DNA of 64,000 nt from Exiguobacterium sp. s124 (GCF_018617485.1 NZ_JACSKH010000001.1:1302001-1366000), one strand, 5' to 3'. Positions 40,363 to 49,386 are shown, counted from the first letter of the stretch. Program-made: numbers and translations. The notes: generated from the letters alone by a model not told the origin.

Positions 40363-42270
40363 TTATGCGACTTCTTTTGATTGGACCGGTGTAGACGACG
40401 TTAACGGCTTCTTCAAGAATGAAAGGAGCAATGCGCCAACGAGGGCACCTGTCAAGATGGCAACGGCATAGAGTCCCATGCTCATCGCGACATTTCCAGC
40501 TCCTTCAAGAAGTGGGAAGACGAAGATTCCGCCGTGTGGGGCTGGCAATTGAATCGTGAAGAATGCTGACAATCCACCTGCGATTGCAGAGCCGAGGATT
40601 GCAGATGGTAAGACGCGAATCGGATCCGCTGCAGCGAACGGGATGGCCGCTTCGGTGATGAATGAAGCACCCATGATGTAAGCAGTCTTACCTGCTTCAC
40701 GCTCTTGTTTCGAGAATTTCTGACGAGCGAATACAGTCGATGCGAGTGCGACAAGAATTGGTGGCACCATTCCACCCGCCATGACGGCTGCCATGACTTC
40801 TTGGTTTCCAGCTGTGAGGGCTGCCGTACCGAACACGTATGCCGTCTTGTTGATCGGACCACCCATGTCGACTGCCATCATACCACCGACGATGACACCA
40901 AGAAGGATGGCGTTTGCGCCGCTCATGCTGTTCAACGTATCCATCAACCATGTCATCAGTGCTGCGATCGGTTCATTGACGACGAGCAACATGACCATAC
41001 CTGAAATGAACGATCCGAGTAACGGATATAAGAGAACCGGCTTGATTCCTTCAAGTGAAGCTGGCAACTTCGCAAGCGCCTTTTTCAAGAAGAGGACAAC
41101 ATAACCTGCCAAGAAACCGGCGATGAGACCACCGAGGAACCCTGCATTCCCTTGACTTGCGAGTACCCCTGCGACGAGACCTGGCGCAAGACCTGGACGA
41201 TCGGCAATCGACATGGCGATGAAACCAGCGAGAATCGGAACGAGGAAACCGAAGGCAGCTCCACCGATTGTCATTAACTGGGCGGCAAATTCATTGTAAG
41301 ACGGGTCATCCGGGTTCGCCGAGTTGATGCCCCAGAAGAAGCTGATCGCGATCAAGAGACCACCAGCTACAACGAGTGGGAGCATCGCGGATACACCGCT
41401 CATCAAGTGCTTATAGATACCTGTACGTTGTTCTTTCGGTGCACCAGATGTTTTTGAAGCTTCATACACCGGCGCATCTTGATTGACGGCGCGATTGATC
41501 AATTCTTCTGGTTTACGGATGCCTTGCGCGACCGGTACTTCGATGACACGTTTTCCAGCGAAACGATCCATTTCTACGGCTTTATCTGCTGCGACGATGA
41601 TTGCTGTTGCACGATCGATATCTGCACGTGTAAGTTCGTTTTTCACTCCAGTAGAACCGTTCGTTTCGACTTTAATATCAACGCCCATCGCTTCCGCTTT
41701 TTGTTTCAAGCTGTCCGCTGCCATATACGTATGGGCGATTCCTGTCGGACAAGCCGTGACTGCTAAGATGAACGGTGCATCTTCATTCGTAGGTTTGACG
41801 ACTTCTGGCTTCTCTTCAGCAGCTTCCTTCTCCTCGATGGCACGGATGACATCGTTTTCAGAAGTTGCTGCATAAAGGCGCTCTTGAAATGCTGGGTCCA
41901 TCAAGTAGACCGATAATTTAGAGAGCGTTTCAAGATGTTCGTTATTTGCGTTCTCCCCAGCTGCAATCATGAAGAAGAGACGACTTGGTTGACCGTCTAA
42001 CGCTTCATAATCGAGGCCTTCTGAACGACCGAAAGCGATGGCTGGTGTTTTGACGGCGCTCGTTTTCGCGTGGGGGATGGCAATCCCTTCTCCAAGTCCT
42101 GTCGTGCTCTCGCTTTCACGTTTTAAGATGGCGTCACGATATCCGTTACGGTCAGATAGTTTACCGGCACGGTCTAGGACATCGACGAGTTCTTCGATGA
42201 CCTCACGCTTAGAGCTGGCGCGAAGATTCAATTGAATCGTATCGCGTTGGAGCAAGTCCGTGATTTTCAT
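40363..42270 (-). CDS. fruA: PTS fructose transporter subunit IIABC
   Basis: Imports fructose and phosphorylates it to fructose 1-phosphate. The 635 residues hold three fused domains: EIIA (1-150) with phospho-His67 in GIAIPHAKT; EIIB (about 165-265) with phospho-Cys174 in AVTACPTGIAHTYMAADSL; EIIC (about 285-620) with about nine helices (GIYKHLMSGVSAMLPLVVAGGLLIA; GAAFGFLVPILAGFIAMSIADRPGLAPGL; VDMGGPINKTAYVFG). The order IIA-IIB-IIC is standard for Bacillus FruA. Ribosome site GGAGGAAAC. Its ATG overlaps the fruK stop (ATGA), indicating translational coupling. Confidence 0.97.
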   Translation of the reverse strand: MKITDLLQRDTIQLNLRASSKREVIEELVDVLDRAGKLSDRNGYRDAILKRESESTTGLGEGIAIPHAKTSAVKTPAIAFGRSEGLDYEALDGQPSRLFFMIAAGENANNEHLETLSKLSVYLMDPAFQERLYAATSENDVIRAIEEKEAAEEKPEVVKPTNEDAPFILAVTACPTGIAHTYMAADSLKQKAEAMGVDIKVETNGSTGVKNELTRADIDRATAIIVAADKAVEMDRFAGKRVIEVPVAQGIRKPEELINRAVNQDAPVYEASKTSGAPKEQRTGIYKHLMSGVSAMLPLVVAGGLLIAISFFWGINSANPDDPSYNEFAAQLMTIGGAAFGFLVPILAGFIAMSIADRPGLAPGLVAGVLASQGNAGFLGGLIAGFLAGYVVLFLKKALAKLPASLEGIKPVLLYPLLGSFISGMVMLLVVNEPIAALMTWLMDTLNSMSGANAILLGVIVGGMMAVDMGGPINKTAYVFGTAALTAGNQEVMAAVMAGGMVPPILVALASTVFARQKFSKQEREAGKTAYIMGASFITEAAIPFAAADPIRVLPSAILGSAIAGGLSAFFTIQLPAPHGGIFVFPLLEGAGNVAMSMGLYAVAILTGALVGALLLSFLKKPLTSSTPVQSKEVA

Positions 42271-43196
42271 GTTGTTTCCTCCATTCGTTTAAGTGGTGTA
42301 ATTTGTACTTGATCGATCAATCGATCAATATCTTGTTTTGAACATAAGCCAAACGTATAAGCGGACGCACTACCTGTCGTGACAGCGTAGCGGAACGCCT
42401 CCTGTTCGCCTTTTTCTTTGACGTTTGCGACAAATCCGGCAACGAGTGAGTCTCCGGCACCGACTGAGTTGACGAGTTTCCCGACTGGTGTGTTCGCCGT
42501 GACCGCGCCGTCCTTGTTGACGAGTAGTGCTCCATCTCCTGCAAATGAAATGATGACGTTTTTCGCGCCACGTTCGACGAGCTGCTCCGCATAAGGAAGA
42601 GCGTCCTCAAACGTCTCGATCTCTGTATCAAACAGTTCACCTAACTCGTGATGGTTCGGTTTGATCATCAACGGTTCGAGCGAAAGGACTTCAAGCATGG
42701 CGTCTTTCGTCGTATCGACGACGAAGTCGGCACCTTTTTCACGAATAGATTCAGCGATTGTCCGATACAATGAGTCCGGTAAATTGCTTGGGATACTCCC
42801 TGCAAGAACGACGATGTCACCTTCATCGACTTGGTCGAACTTGGCTTTTAATTGTTCGAGTTCACCATCCGTGATGTTCGGTCCGCTCGCGTTCAATTCG
42901 GTCTCTTCTTTTGCACGAACCTTGACGTTGATTCGGGTATTTCCGTTCACTTCGACGAAGTCCGTGTGTACGCCATGGTCGACGAGCGACTTTTTAATGA
43001 AGTCACCTGTCGTTCCACCGAGAAAGCCAAGAGCTTTCGTTTCTTTTTCATATTCTCGAAGCACAATCGAAACGTTGATTCCTTTTCCACCTGCTCGTTC
43101 GGTCGTTTCTTCGATTCGGTTCACTTCTCCTAAATTTACTTCTGGTAATGTCACATAGTAATCAATAGAAGGGTTGAGTGTTAACGTGTAAATCAT
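42267..43196 (-). CDS. fruK: 1-phosphofructokinase
   Basis: A 309-residue PfkB-family kinase that turns the fructose 1-phosphate made by FruA into fructose 1,6-bisphosphate. MIYTLTLNPSIDYYVTLPEVNLGEVNRIEETTERAGGKGINVSIVLREY is the diagnostic N-terminus of 1-phosphofructokinase. MIKPNHHELGELF and NSVGAGDSLVAGFVA (catalytic Asp) follow. Both ends overlap neighbours by 4 bases, so fruR, fruK and fruA form one tightly coupled operon. Confidence 0.96.
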   Translation of the reverse strand: MIYTLTLNPSIDYYVTLPEVNLGEVNRIEETTERAGGKGINVSIVLREYEKETKALGFLGGTTGDFIKKSLVDHGVHTDFVEVNGNTRINVKVRAKEETELNASGPNITDGELEQLKAKFDQVDEGDIVVLAGSIPSNLPDSLYRTIAESIREKGADFVVDTTKDAMLEVLSLEPLMIKPNHHELGELFDTEIETFEDALPYAEQLVERGAKNVIISFAGDGALLVNKDGAVTANTPVGKLVNSVGAGDSLVAGFVANVKEKGEQEAFRYAVTTGSASAYTFGLCSKQDIDRLIDQVQITPLKRMEETT

Positions 43197-43936
43197 TTCG
43201 CATTCACCACCTTTGTTATTGTTTGGATGGAACTCATTGATACATCGCTTGATGTGATTAATTGCGCAGCGTCTAACGTGGCGACTCGGCTGAACGTTCG
43301 TTTCCCGACTTTCGATGCGTCCGCGAGCACGTATGACGTCTGTGCCAATTCAATCGCCGTCTTTTTGACAAGCGCTTCTTCTGGGTCCGGTGTCGTGTAG
43401 CCTGCGTCAAGGTCGATTCCGTTCATTCCGAGGAAAGCGAGGTCAACTCGATAATTCATCATGCTCTCACGCGCGTTATATCCGACGAGCGCTTGAGTCG
43501 ACCGTTTCAATTCTCCGCCTATCACAAACGTCTTAATATCAAGATTAAATAATTCATTCGCTATCGGTAGACTGTTCGTGACGACGACAATTTTCTTTCC
43601 TTCTAAAAACGGTACCATTGCTTGAGTCGTTGTCCCGGCATCTAAATAGATCGACATCCCGTCTTCAATGAATGTTGCGGCCTTCCGTGCAATCGCAACT
43701 TTCTCATCGACGAAACGATCTCGTTTCTCTTCAAATGTCGGTTCTTCGTCAGGAGTTGCGATGAGTGTCGCTCCCCCGTGCACCCTTACCAGATATCCTT
43801 CCGCTTCGAGGTCCGTCAAATCACGGCGAATCGTCGACTCGGATGAATCCGTCAAATCAACCAACTCTTTCAATTTGACGACTTTCTGCTCAGATAAGCG
43901 TTGTAAAATCAACTGATGTCGTTGTTTCGTTAACAT
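43193..43936 (-). CDS. fruR: DeoR-family fructose operon repressor
   Basis: A 247-residue DeoR regulator: N-terminal HTH (RHQLILQRLSEQKVVKLKELVDLTDSSESTIRRDLTDLEAEGYLVRVHGGA) and the DeoRC sugar-phosphate sensor (YLDAGTTTQAMVPFL, VVTNSLPIANEL, GMNGIDLDAGYTTPDPEEALVKK). It is first gene of fruRKA and is probably autoregulated through the phased repeats upstream. Fructose 1-phosphate is the known inducer of such proteins. Ribosome site GGAGGGAAC. Confidence 0.93.
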   Translation of the reverse strand: MLTKQRHQLILQRLSEQKVVKLKELVDLTDSSESTIRRDLTDLEAEGYLVRVHGGATLIATPDEEPTFEEKRDRFVDEKVAIARKAATFIEDGMSIYLDAGTTTQAMVPFLEGKKIVVVTNSLPIANELFNLDIKTFVIGGELKRSTQALVGYNARESMMNYRVDLAFLGMNGIDLDAGYTTPDPEEALVKKTAIELAQTSYVLADASKVGKRTFSRVATLDAAQLITSSDVSMSSIQTITKVVNAK

Positions 43937-43959
43937 CTTGTTCCCTCCATACGTCTAAT

Positions 43960-43973
43960 ATAAAGCGTTTTCA
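43960..43973 (-). promoter_or_regulatory. cre-like CcpA site at the fruR promoter
   Basis: On the minus strand TGAAAACGCTTTAT matches 12 of 14 cre positions, just downstream of the -10 element, where CcpA would block transcription. Confidence 0.55.
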
Positions 43974-44001
43974 TTATAAAAACAACTAAAATCATTCAAA
44001 A
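43973..44001 (-). promoter_or_regulatory. Promoter of fruRKA
   Basis: On the minus strand: -35 TTTTGA (44001-43996), 17-base spacer, -10 TATAAT (43978-43973). The -35 overlaps the first CATTCA repeat. Confidence 0.65.
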
Positions 44002-44018
44002 ACATTCAGATACATTCA
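43993..44018 (-). promoter_or_regulatory. Three CATTCA repeats with exact 10-bp phasing, probable FruR operator
   Basis: CATTCA occurs at 43993-43998, 44003-44008 and 44013-44018 (TGAATG on the coding strand), each one helical turn apart and reaching over the -35 element. Direct repeats in phase are usual for DeoR-family repressors. Confidence 0.7.
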
Positions 44019-44035
44019 ATCTGTCACAATTATAA

Positions 44036-44068
44036 CACAAAAAACGGTCAATAAATGACCGTTTTTTG
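44036..44068 (-). terminator. Intrinsic terminator after alpha/beta hydrolase
   Basis: AAAAACGGTCA pairs with TGACCGTTTTT around ATAAA, with T-runs on both strands. Confidence 0.88.
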
Positions 44069-44071
44069 TGT

Positions 44072-44986
44072 TTATGACTGTTTTCTTAACCACTCCACCA
44101 CTTCTTGCACGAGTTTTGGATGAATTGGTTCATCAATCGCCTCGCGGTATTCTTTATGAAGCGTCAGAAGAGAATGCGGCGAATCTCGCTCCACGAGAAG
44201 GTGATTCATGTCATCGATGATAGAGGACGTAACCTCCCCTTTCGTCTGAATCATATGGACGTGTTCCGGTGGGACTTGTACGTCACGTCCCCCTGTAATC
44301 GCAAGGACCGGAACGGTGACATGTTCTAACCGCTCTCGTACGTCATACGAGGCATGTTCACGAATCCATTTCGCGTTCACGACTTGTCCCCGATATTTAA
44401 ATGCGGATACGTTCGTACGTAAAGATCGCTCGAGCAAATCATCCTGTCGTTTCCTTACTTTTTTTGCCACGCCTGTCACTCGGTAAAACATGCCTTTCAA
44501 TCCTTTGACCCGTTCGACATCCTTCGCTAAGGCGTCTGCTTGATACAAAAACATCTGTTTCGATGACTCATGGAATCCTGATAATAAAATGAGTCCATCC
44601 GCTTTCGTTTCAAGCTGAACGGCAGGTGCGAGGACTGCCCCCTCGCTGTGGCCAAGTATATAGAGATGGTTCACGTCCGCTAGTTGCCTAATCGTTCGCA
44701 CCACAAGAATCGCATCGTTAATCAAATCATGTAGCCCGACCTTATTAAAGTCACCATCCGACTTCCCGATTCCTTGCTTATCGTATCGGAACACGTTGTA
44801 ACCATGATCGTATAGCGCCTCAGATAACTTGGCGTACGTATTAAAACCGACACCACCCATATTTCCGTCACGGTCACTCGGTCCGCTCCCGCTCAACATG
44901 ACAATGGTCGCCCGAGGCTCCTCATGTGAAAGAAAAGTTCCTACAATCGTTCCGTATGCTGTCGTAATCGTCATCTCTTGTTTCAT
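44072..44986 (-). CDS. Alpha/beta hydrolase
   Basis: A 304-residue alpha/beta hydrolase. VMLSGSGPSDRDGN is the oxyanion-side motif typical of the YqkD/YjfP-like and dipeptidyl-peptidase-like group, LYILGHSEGAVLA holds the nucleophile elbow G-H-S-E-G, AITGGRDVQVPPEH holds the acid and DDMNHLLV the catalytic His. No signal peptide, so cytoplasmic. Substrate unknown. GGAGGCGATACG before ATG 44986 decides the start over the longer frame beginning at 45028. Confidence 0.87.
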   Translation of the reverse strand: MKQEMTITTAYGTIVGTFLSHEEPRATIVMLSGSGPSDRDGNMGGVGFNTYAKLSEALYDHGYNVFRYDKQGIGKSDGDFNKVGLHDLINDAILVVRTIRQLADVNHLYILGHSEGAVLAPAVQLETKADGLILLSGFHESSKQMFLYQADALAKDVERVKGLKGMFYRVTGVAKKVRKRQDDLLERSLRTNVSAFKYRGQVVNAKWIREHASYDVRERLEHVTVPVLAITGGRDVQVPPEHVHMIQTKGEVTSSIIDDMNHLLVERDSPHSLLTLHKEYREAIDEPIHPKLVQEVVEWLRKQS

Positions 44987-45076
44987 CGTATCGCCTCCAC
45001 TTCTATCATACCCGAAACCGGCCACCAAAAAAATATGTCGTCGCCTGTGCCATTTCTTAACTAACCTTTTATCTCC

Positions 45077-45112
45077 TCAAAAAAGGTGCCCGCTCTCTCG
45101 AACGGGCACCTT
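45077..45112 (-). terminator. Intrinsic terminator of adhE
   Basis: AAGGTGCCCG (45083-45092) pairs with CGGGCACCTT (45103-45112), minus-strand T-run. Confidence 0.9.
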
Positions 45113-45126
45113 GATTAATTCTTTAC

Positions 45127-47718
45127 TTATACACCTTCGTACGCTGCGTACATAATCTCTTTCAATTCTTCGACGAGCGGCATTTTCGGGTTCGCCGTCG
45201 TACATTGATCCTCGAATGCGTCGACTGCCATTTTGTCAATCTTCGCGTCGAGTTCTGCTTTCTTAATGCCTTGCGCTTTGAACGATAGTTTAATGTTCAA
45301 CCGTTGACCGAGCTCGATAATCGCTTGGACGAGTGACTCGACACCTTCAGCTGTCGTGCTTGCAGGAAGTCCGAGGTAACGTGCAATTTCTGCGTAACGC
45401 TCGTCTGCGATAAATGACTCATATTTCGGGAACGCCGCAAGTTTTGATGGGCGTGTCGCGTTGTAACGGATGACGTGTGGCATAAGGATTGCATTCGTAC
45501 GACCGTGTGGTACATGGAACTCTCCACCGATTTTGTGAGCGATCGAGTGGTTGATTCCGAGGAACGCGTTCGCAAACGCCATACCAGCCATCGTTGAAGC
45601 GTTATGCACTTTCTGACGTGCTTCCGCGTCGCTACCGTTTTCATACGCTTTTGGTAGGTAGTCGAAAATCATCTTGATGGCGCGGAGGCAAAGGCCGTCC
45701 GTGTAATCGTTCGCCATGACTGAAACGTATGCTTCGATTGCGTGTGTCATGACGTCCATTCCTGTGTCAGCCGTAATCGATGCTGGTACGGTCATGACGA
45801 ACTCAGGGTCGACGATTGCAACGTCTGGTGTGATCGCGTAGTCAGCAATCGGATATTTCACGTTACGTTTTTTGTCTGTGATGACGGTGAACGGTGTCAC
45901 TTCAGATCCTGTACCAGAAGTTGTCGGGATTGCAATGAACATTGATTTGTTACCGAGTGTCGGGAACTTGTAAGTCCGTTTACGAATATCCATGAATTTC
46001 TGACGAAGGTTTGAGAATTTCTCTTCTGGACGTTCGTAGAAGAGCCACATCCCTTTCGCAGCATCCATCGGTGAACCTCCACCAAGTGCGATAATCATGT
46101 CTGGCTGGAAGTGACGCATCGCTTCGGCACCGTTCATGACCGTCTCAACAGATGGGTCTGGTTCGACTTGGTCAAAGATGCGATACTCGACGCCTGCAGG
46201 CAAGTTTTTGATAACTTTGTCAGCGAATCCGAGTTTGACCATCATTTCATCAGTGACGATCATCGCCCGTTTTTTCGTTGTGAGCGATTGAAGGTACTGT
46301 ACTGAGTTTTTCTCGAAATAGATTTTTTCAGGTACTTTGAACCATTGCATATTCACGCGACGTCTCGCCACCTTTTTCACGTTGAGTAGATGTTTCGCCG
46401 TCACGTTTTCTGAGACGGAGTTCTTACCGTAAGACCCACAACCGAGCGTGAGTGATGGTGTCATTTCGTTATAAAGGTCACCGATTCCACCATGTGCTGA
46501 AGGTGAGTTGACGATGATGCGGCAAGCTTTCATGCGAAGACCGAATTCGAGGATCGCATCGTCATCTGTTGAGTGGATGACCGCTGTATGGCCAAGACCA
46601 CCGATTTCGAGCATTTTTTCAGCGATGGCGAATCCTTCTTCACGCGATTGTACTTTATATGCACCGAGAACCGGGCTCAATTTCTCATGAGAAAGAAGTT
46701 CAGTTGCGCCGACCGTTTCAAGTTCAGCAATCAAGATTTTCGTATCAGCCGGTACTTTGAGACCTGCTTTTTCAGCGATCCACGCTGCTGGCTTCCCTAC
46801 GATTTCTGGGTTAACTGCACATGTGTCCGTGCGGATTACGAGTGTTTCAAGTTTTGCTTTTTCTTCAGGTGAGCAGAAATAGCAACCAAGTGCCGTCATT
46901 TCGGCCTTCACTTCTTCGTATACTTCCTGGTCGACGATAATCGCTTGTTCCGACGCACAAATCATACCGTTGTCGAACGTTTTTGAAAGGATGACGTCAG
47001 AGATGGCACGTTTCACTTTCGCAGTCTTGTCGATATAGGCCGGTACGTTACCAGGTCCGACACCGAGTGCTGGTTTACCAGTCGAGTAAGCTGATTTGAC
47101 CATCGCTGCCCCACCAGTCGCAAGAACCATTGCTACACCAGGGTGGTTCATGAGTGCTTTTGTTGCGTCGAGCGATGGAACTTCAACCCATTGAATCAAG
47201 TTTTCAGGAGCACCTGCCGCTACCGCTGCGTCACGAAGGACGCGTGCAGCTTCACTTGAGCATTGTTGAGCCGATGGGTGGAAGGCGAAGATGATTGGGT
47301 TACGTGTCTTGATGGCGATAATCGCTTTGAACATCGTGGTCGATGTAGGGTTTGTGACCGGTGTGACCCCAGCGACGACACCGACTGGTTCTGCGATGTA
47401 CGTGATTCCGTTTTGAACATCGTCTTCAAGGACGCCAACCGTTTTTTCTCCACGGAGTGAGTTGTAAATATATTCTGTCGCAAAGATGTTTTTGATCATC
47501 TTGTCTTCAAAGACACCGCGACCTGTTTCTGTATGTGCTAATTTCGCAAGTGCGACGTGTTGCTCAAGTCCAGCGAGCGCCATCGCTTGTACGATATGAT
47601 CGATTTTCTCTTGGTCGAACGTCATCAACGTATCGAGTGCGACGTGTGCACCCGCTACGAGCGTATCCACCATTTGTTCTGCCGTAGTTTCCACTTTTGC
47701 TTTCTCTTTGACTGCCAT
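45127..47718 (-). CDS. adhE: Bifunctional acetaldehyde-CoA/alcohol dehydrogenase
   Basis: An 863-residue fermentation enzyme that reduces acetyl-CoA to ethanol in two NADH-using steps. The N-terminal CoA-acylating aldehyde dehydrogenase (residues 1 to about 440) has PVTNPTSTTMFKAI, catalytic Cys in SKTFDNGMICASEQ and GLGHTAVIHS. The C-terminal iron alcohol dehydrogenase (from about 460) has ALGGGSPMDAAKGMW, SGTGSEVTPF and the metal ligands in GINHSIAHKIGGEFHVPHGRTNAILMP. Family members form spirosomes. GGAGGAACC places the start at ATG 47718 (MAVKEKAKVE). The upstream region has two Rex-like sites and a cre, matching control by NADH/NAD+ and carbon source. Confidence 0.97.
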   Translation of the reverse strand: MAVKEKAKVETTAEQMVDTLVAGAHVALDTLMTFDQEKIDHIVQAMALAGLEQHVALAKLAHTETGRGVFEDKMIKNIFATEYIYNSLRGEKTVGVLEDDVQNGITYIAEPVGVVAGVTPVTNPTSTTMFKAIIAIKTRNPIIFAFHPSAQQCSSEAARVLRDAAVAAGAPENLIQWVEVPSLDATKALMNHPGVAMVLATGGAAMVKSAYSTGKPALGVGPGNVPAYIDKTAKVKRAISDVILSKTFDNGMICASEQAIIVDQEVYEEVKAEMTALGCYFCSPEEKAKLETLVIRTDTCAVNPEIVGKPAAWIAEKAGLKVPADTKILIAELETVGATELLSHEKLSPVLGAYKVQSREEGFAIAEKMLEIGGLGHTAVIHSTDDDAILEFGLRMKACRIIVNSPSAHGGIGDLYNEMTPSLTLGCGSYGKNSVSENVTAKHLLNVKKVARRRVNMQWFKVPEKIYFEKNSVQYLQSLTTKKRAMIVTDEMMVKLGFADKVIKNLPAGVEYRIFDQVEPDPSVETVMNGAEAMRHFQPDMIIALGGGSPMDAAKGMWLFYERPEEKFSNLRQKFMDIRKRTYKFPTLGNKSMFIAIPTTSGTGSEVTPFTVITDKKRNVKYPIADYAITPDVAIVDPEFVMTVPASITADTGMDVMTHAIEAYVSVMANDYTDGLCLRAIKMIFDYLPKAYENGSDAEARQKVHNASTMAGMAFANAFLGINHSIAHKIGGEFHVPHGRTNAILMPHVIRYNATRPSKLAAFPKYESFIADERYAEIARYLGLPASTTAEGVESLVQAIIELGQRLNIKLSFKAQGIKKAELDAKIDKMAVDAFEDQCTTANPKMPLVEELKEIMYAAYEGV

Positions 47719-47802
47719 GTTAGGTTCCTCCTCATAATTGAGAGCTTTTAATGAACATATTGACTTGATGGAAGACACAATGTGATGACTACTTTCAAGA
47801 GA

Positions 47803-47821
47803 TTGTGCTTTCCTTCACATT
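47803..47821 (-). promoter_or_regulatory. Weak Rex-like operator upstream of adhE
   Basis: TTGTGCTTTCCTTCACAT keeps the outer TTGTG and TTCACA of the Rex consensus TTGTGAAATATTTCACAA, with a changed middle. Confidence 0.45.
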
Positions 47822-47860
47822 CATAGAATACAATGTTTTTCAGAGTCTGTGGGTGACAAC

Positions 47861-47879
47861 AATGTGAACTCTTTCACAA
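47861..47879 (-). promoter_or_regulatory. Rex-like operator upstream of adhE
   Basis: Minus strand TTGTGAAAGAGTTCACATT: both Rex half-sites (TTGTGAA, TTCACA) are intact. Rex represses adhE when NADH is low in other Firmicutes. Confidence 0.75.
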
Positions 47880-47972
47880 TATTTTTTCGCCATTTGTTGA
47901 TAGCTCTTGATTTTTATATGCGTCCTCAGTAAAATCGAATACGTTTTCATGAAAATGTAAGTTACCACATAT

Positions 47973-47986
47973 GTAAACGCTTACAT
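47973..47986. promoter_or_regulatory. Perfect palindromic cre between adhE and marR
   Basis: TGTAAACGCTTACA matches the CcpA consensus at all positions and is itself palindromic, so CcpA could act on both divergent genes. Confidence 0.75.
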
Positions 47987-48042
47987 TAATTGTGTCTGTT
48001 GTATCTCTTTTAAGATGTATCAATCGTCACATCAACCCGTTT

Positions 48043-48089
48043 TTAGGTTCAACTGCACCTAACTCGTGTATAATGAAAATAGAACCTAA
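48043..48089 (+). promoter_or_regulatory. marR promoter with flanking TTAGGTTC/GAACCTAA inverted repeats
   Basis: Extended -10 TGTATAAT (TATAAT 48069-48074) with a weak -35 17 bases upstream. TTAGGTTC (48043-48050) and GAACCTAA (48082-48089) are exact inverted copies on either side of the -10, and ACCTAA (48057-48062) adds an inner half-site. This is the layout of an autorepressed MarR gene. Confidence 0.6.
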
Positions 48090-48107
48090 CTAGGAAGTGA
48101 ATCTACT

Positions 48108-48554
48108 ATGCCGAAACAAGATGCAGCGGACCAGTTCGTCAAACTAATCCCTTTAATTCGTCGTAAACTGCTACGTCGATCTGATTTTCCACAAATCCCG
48201 AACTTGAACTTCTCTCATTTCCATCTATTGATGTTGATTGAGGACGAGGGGGCTGTCACGAACGGTCGAATTAGCGAGACACTCTCCATCGCACCGCCGA
48301 ACGTCACCCCGCTCATCACGAAACTATTGAATGAGGGCTATATCACGCGCGTACCGGACGAACGGGATCGTCGGGTCATTTGGAATCAATTGACAGAGAA
48401 AGGTGAACGTATTTTACTCGAACGGAGAGACTCGTTCCGCAGACTCTTCGAGGAACGTCTCGCCTTTCTAAATGAAGATGAAACCGATCGACTCATTGAC
48501 AGTCTGAAGACGCTCACCGAGATTGTTGAGAAGATGGATAAAGGTGACGAGTAA
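48108..48554 (+). CDS. MarR-family transcriptional regulator
   Basis: A 148-residue winged-helix dimeric regulator: an N-terminal helix with a basic cluster (RRKLLRRSDF), HTH (EGAVTNGRISETLSIAPPNVTPLITKLLNEGYITRV) and wing with the family motif PDERDRRVIWNQLTEKGERIL (D-x-R-D-x-R). The C-terminal dimerisation helices end LTEIVEKMDKGDE. Probably autoregulated through the repeats around its -10. Other targets are unknown. It is divergent from adhE, but 389 bases apart. Confidence 0.9.
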   Translation: MPKQDAADQFVKLIPLIRRKLLRRSDFPQIPNLNFSHFHLLMLIEDEGAVTNGRISETLSIAPPNVTPLITKLLNEGYITRVPDERDRRVIWNQLTEKGERILLERRDSFRRLFEERLAFLNEDETDRLIDSLKTLTEIVEKMDKGDE

Positions 48555-48634
48555 AACTTCTCTCGTCAATTCACGCAACTTCTTATATAATCTGTAATGA
48601 ATCTACGTACAAATGGAAAGAGAGATGACATGTA

Positions 48635-49348
48635 ATGGGTCGTAAATGGAACAACATTAAAGAGAAGAAGGCGTCGAAGGACGCTAACACGAGTCGCGTC
48701 TATGCGAAGTTCGGTCGCGAGATTTATGTGGCCGCCCGTCAAGGGGAACCTGATCCTGAGTTGAACCAGTCATTAAAGTTCGTTGTGGAGCGTGCGAAAA
48801 CGTATAACGTGCCTCGTGCAATCATCGATCGCGCCATCGATAAAGCAAAAGGTGGCGACGAGGAAAACTTCGATGAACTTCGTTATGAAGGATTCGGACC
48901 GAACGGTGCGATGGTCATCGTCGATACGTTGACGAATAACGTGAACCGTACAGCATCTGAAGTCCGTGCCGCATTCGGTAAAAACGGAGGAAACATGGGT
49001 GTCAGCGGTTCGGTCGCGTACATGTTTGATGCGACAGCAGTCATCGGTGTGAACCAAATGTCGGCAGATGACGCCTTTGAACTTATGATGGAACACGACC
49101 TTGACGTCCGTGACGTCATCGAGGAAGACGAGACGGTCATCGTCTATGCCGAGCCAGAAGCGTTCCATGCTGTTCAGACTGCGTTCAAGGCTGCTGGGGT
49201 TGAAGAGTTTGCCGTGGCGGAGTTGACGATGCTTCCACAAAATGAGGTATCGCTCGATGACGAATCGAAAGAACAGTTTGAAAAATTAATCGATGTTCTC
49301 GAAGACTTGGAAGATGTGCGCCAAGTCTATCACAACGTCGACATGTAA
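48635..49348 (+). CDS. YebC/PmpR-family DNA-binding regulator (YeeN-like)
   Basis: A 237-residue protein of the YebC/PmpR/TACO1 family: [73 protein letters not shown] is the family N-terminal domain (the [10 protein letters not shown] variant marks the YeeN/YeeI branch). [36 protein letters not shown] is the core motif. Originally described as transcription factors. TACO1-type members aid translation of polyproline stretches. Single gene with terminator. Confidence 0.92.
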   Translation: MGRKWNNIKEKKASKDANTSRVYAKFGREIYVAARQGEPDPELNQSLKFVVERAKTYNVPRAIIDRAIDKAKGGDEENFDELRYEGFGPNGAMVIVDTLTNNVNRTASEVRAAFGKNGGNMGVSGSVAYMFDATAVIGVNQMSADDAFELMMEHDLDVRDVIEEDETVIVYAEPEAFHAVQTAFKAAGVEEFAVAELTMLPQNEVSLDDESKEQFEKLIDVLEDLEDVRQVYHNVDM

Positions 49349-49354
49349 CATGCC

Positions 49355-49386
49355 AGCGATAACTTTCACGAGTTATCGCTTTTTTC
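49355..49386 (+). terminator. Intrinsic terminator after yebC-like gene
   Basis: 10-bp perfect stem AGCGATAACT/AGTTATCGCT with 6-base loop, then TTTTTT. Confidence 0.92.

Larger units (their letters stand above)
47719..48107. promoter_or_regulatory. adhE-marR divergent regulatory region (389 bp, no gene)
   Basis: Non-coding interval, AT-rich. It holds, from adhE outward: a weak Rex-like site (47803-47821), a strong Rex-like site (47861-47879), a perfect cre (47973-47986) and the marR promoter with its inverted repeats (48043-48089). No small gene with a ribosome site was found in it. Confidence 0.7.
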
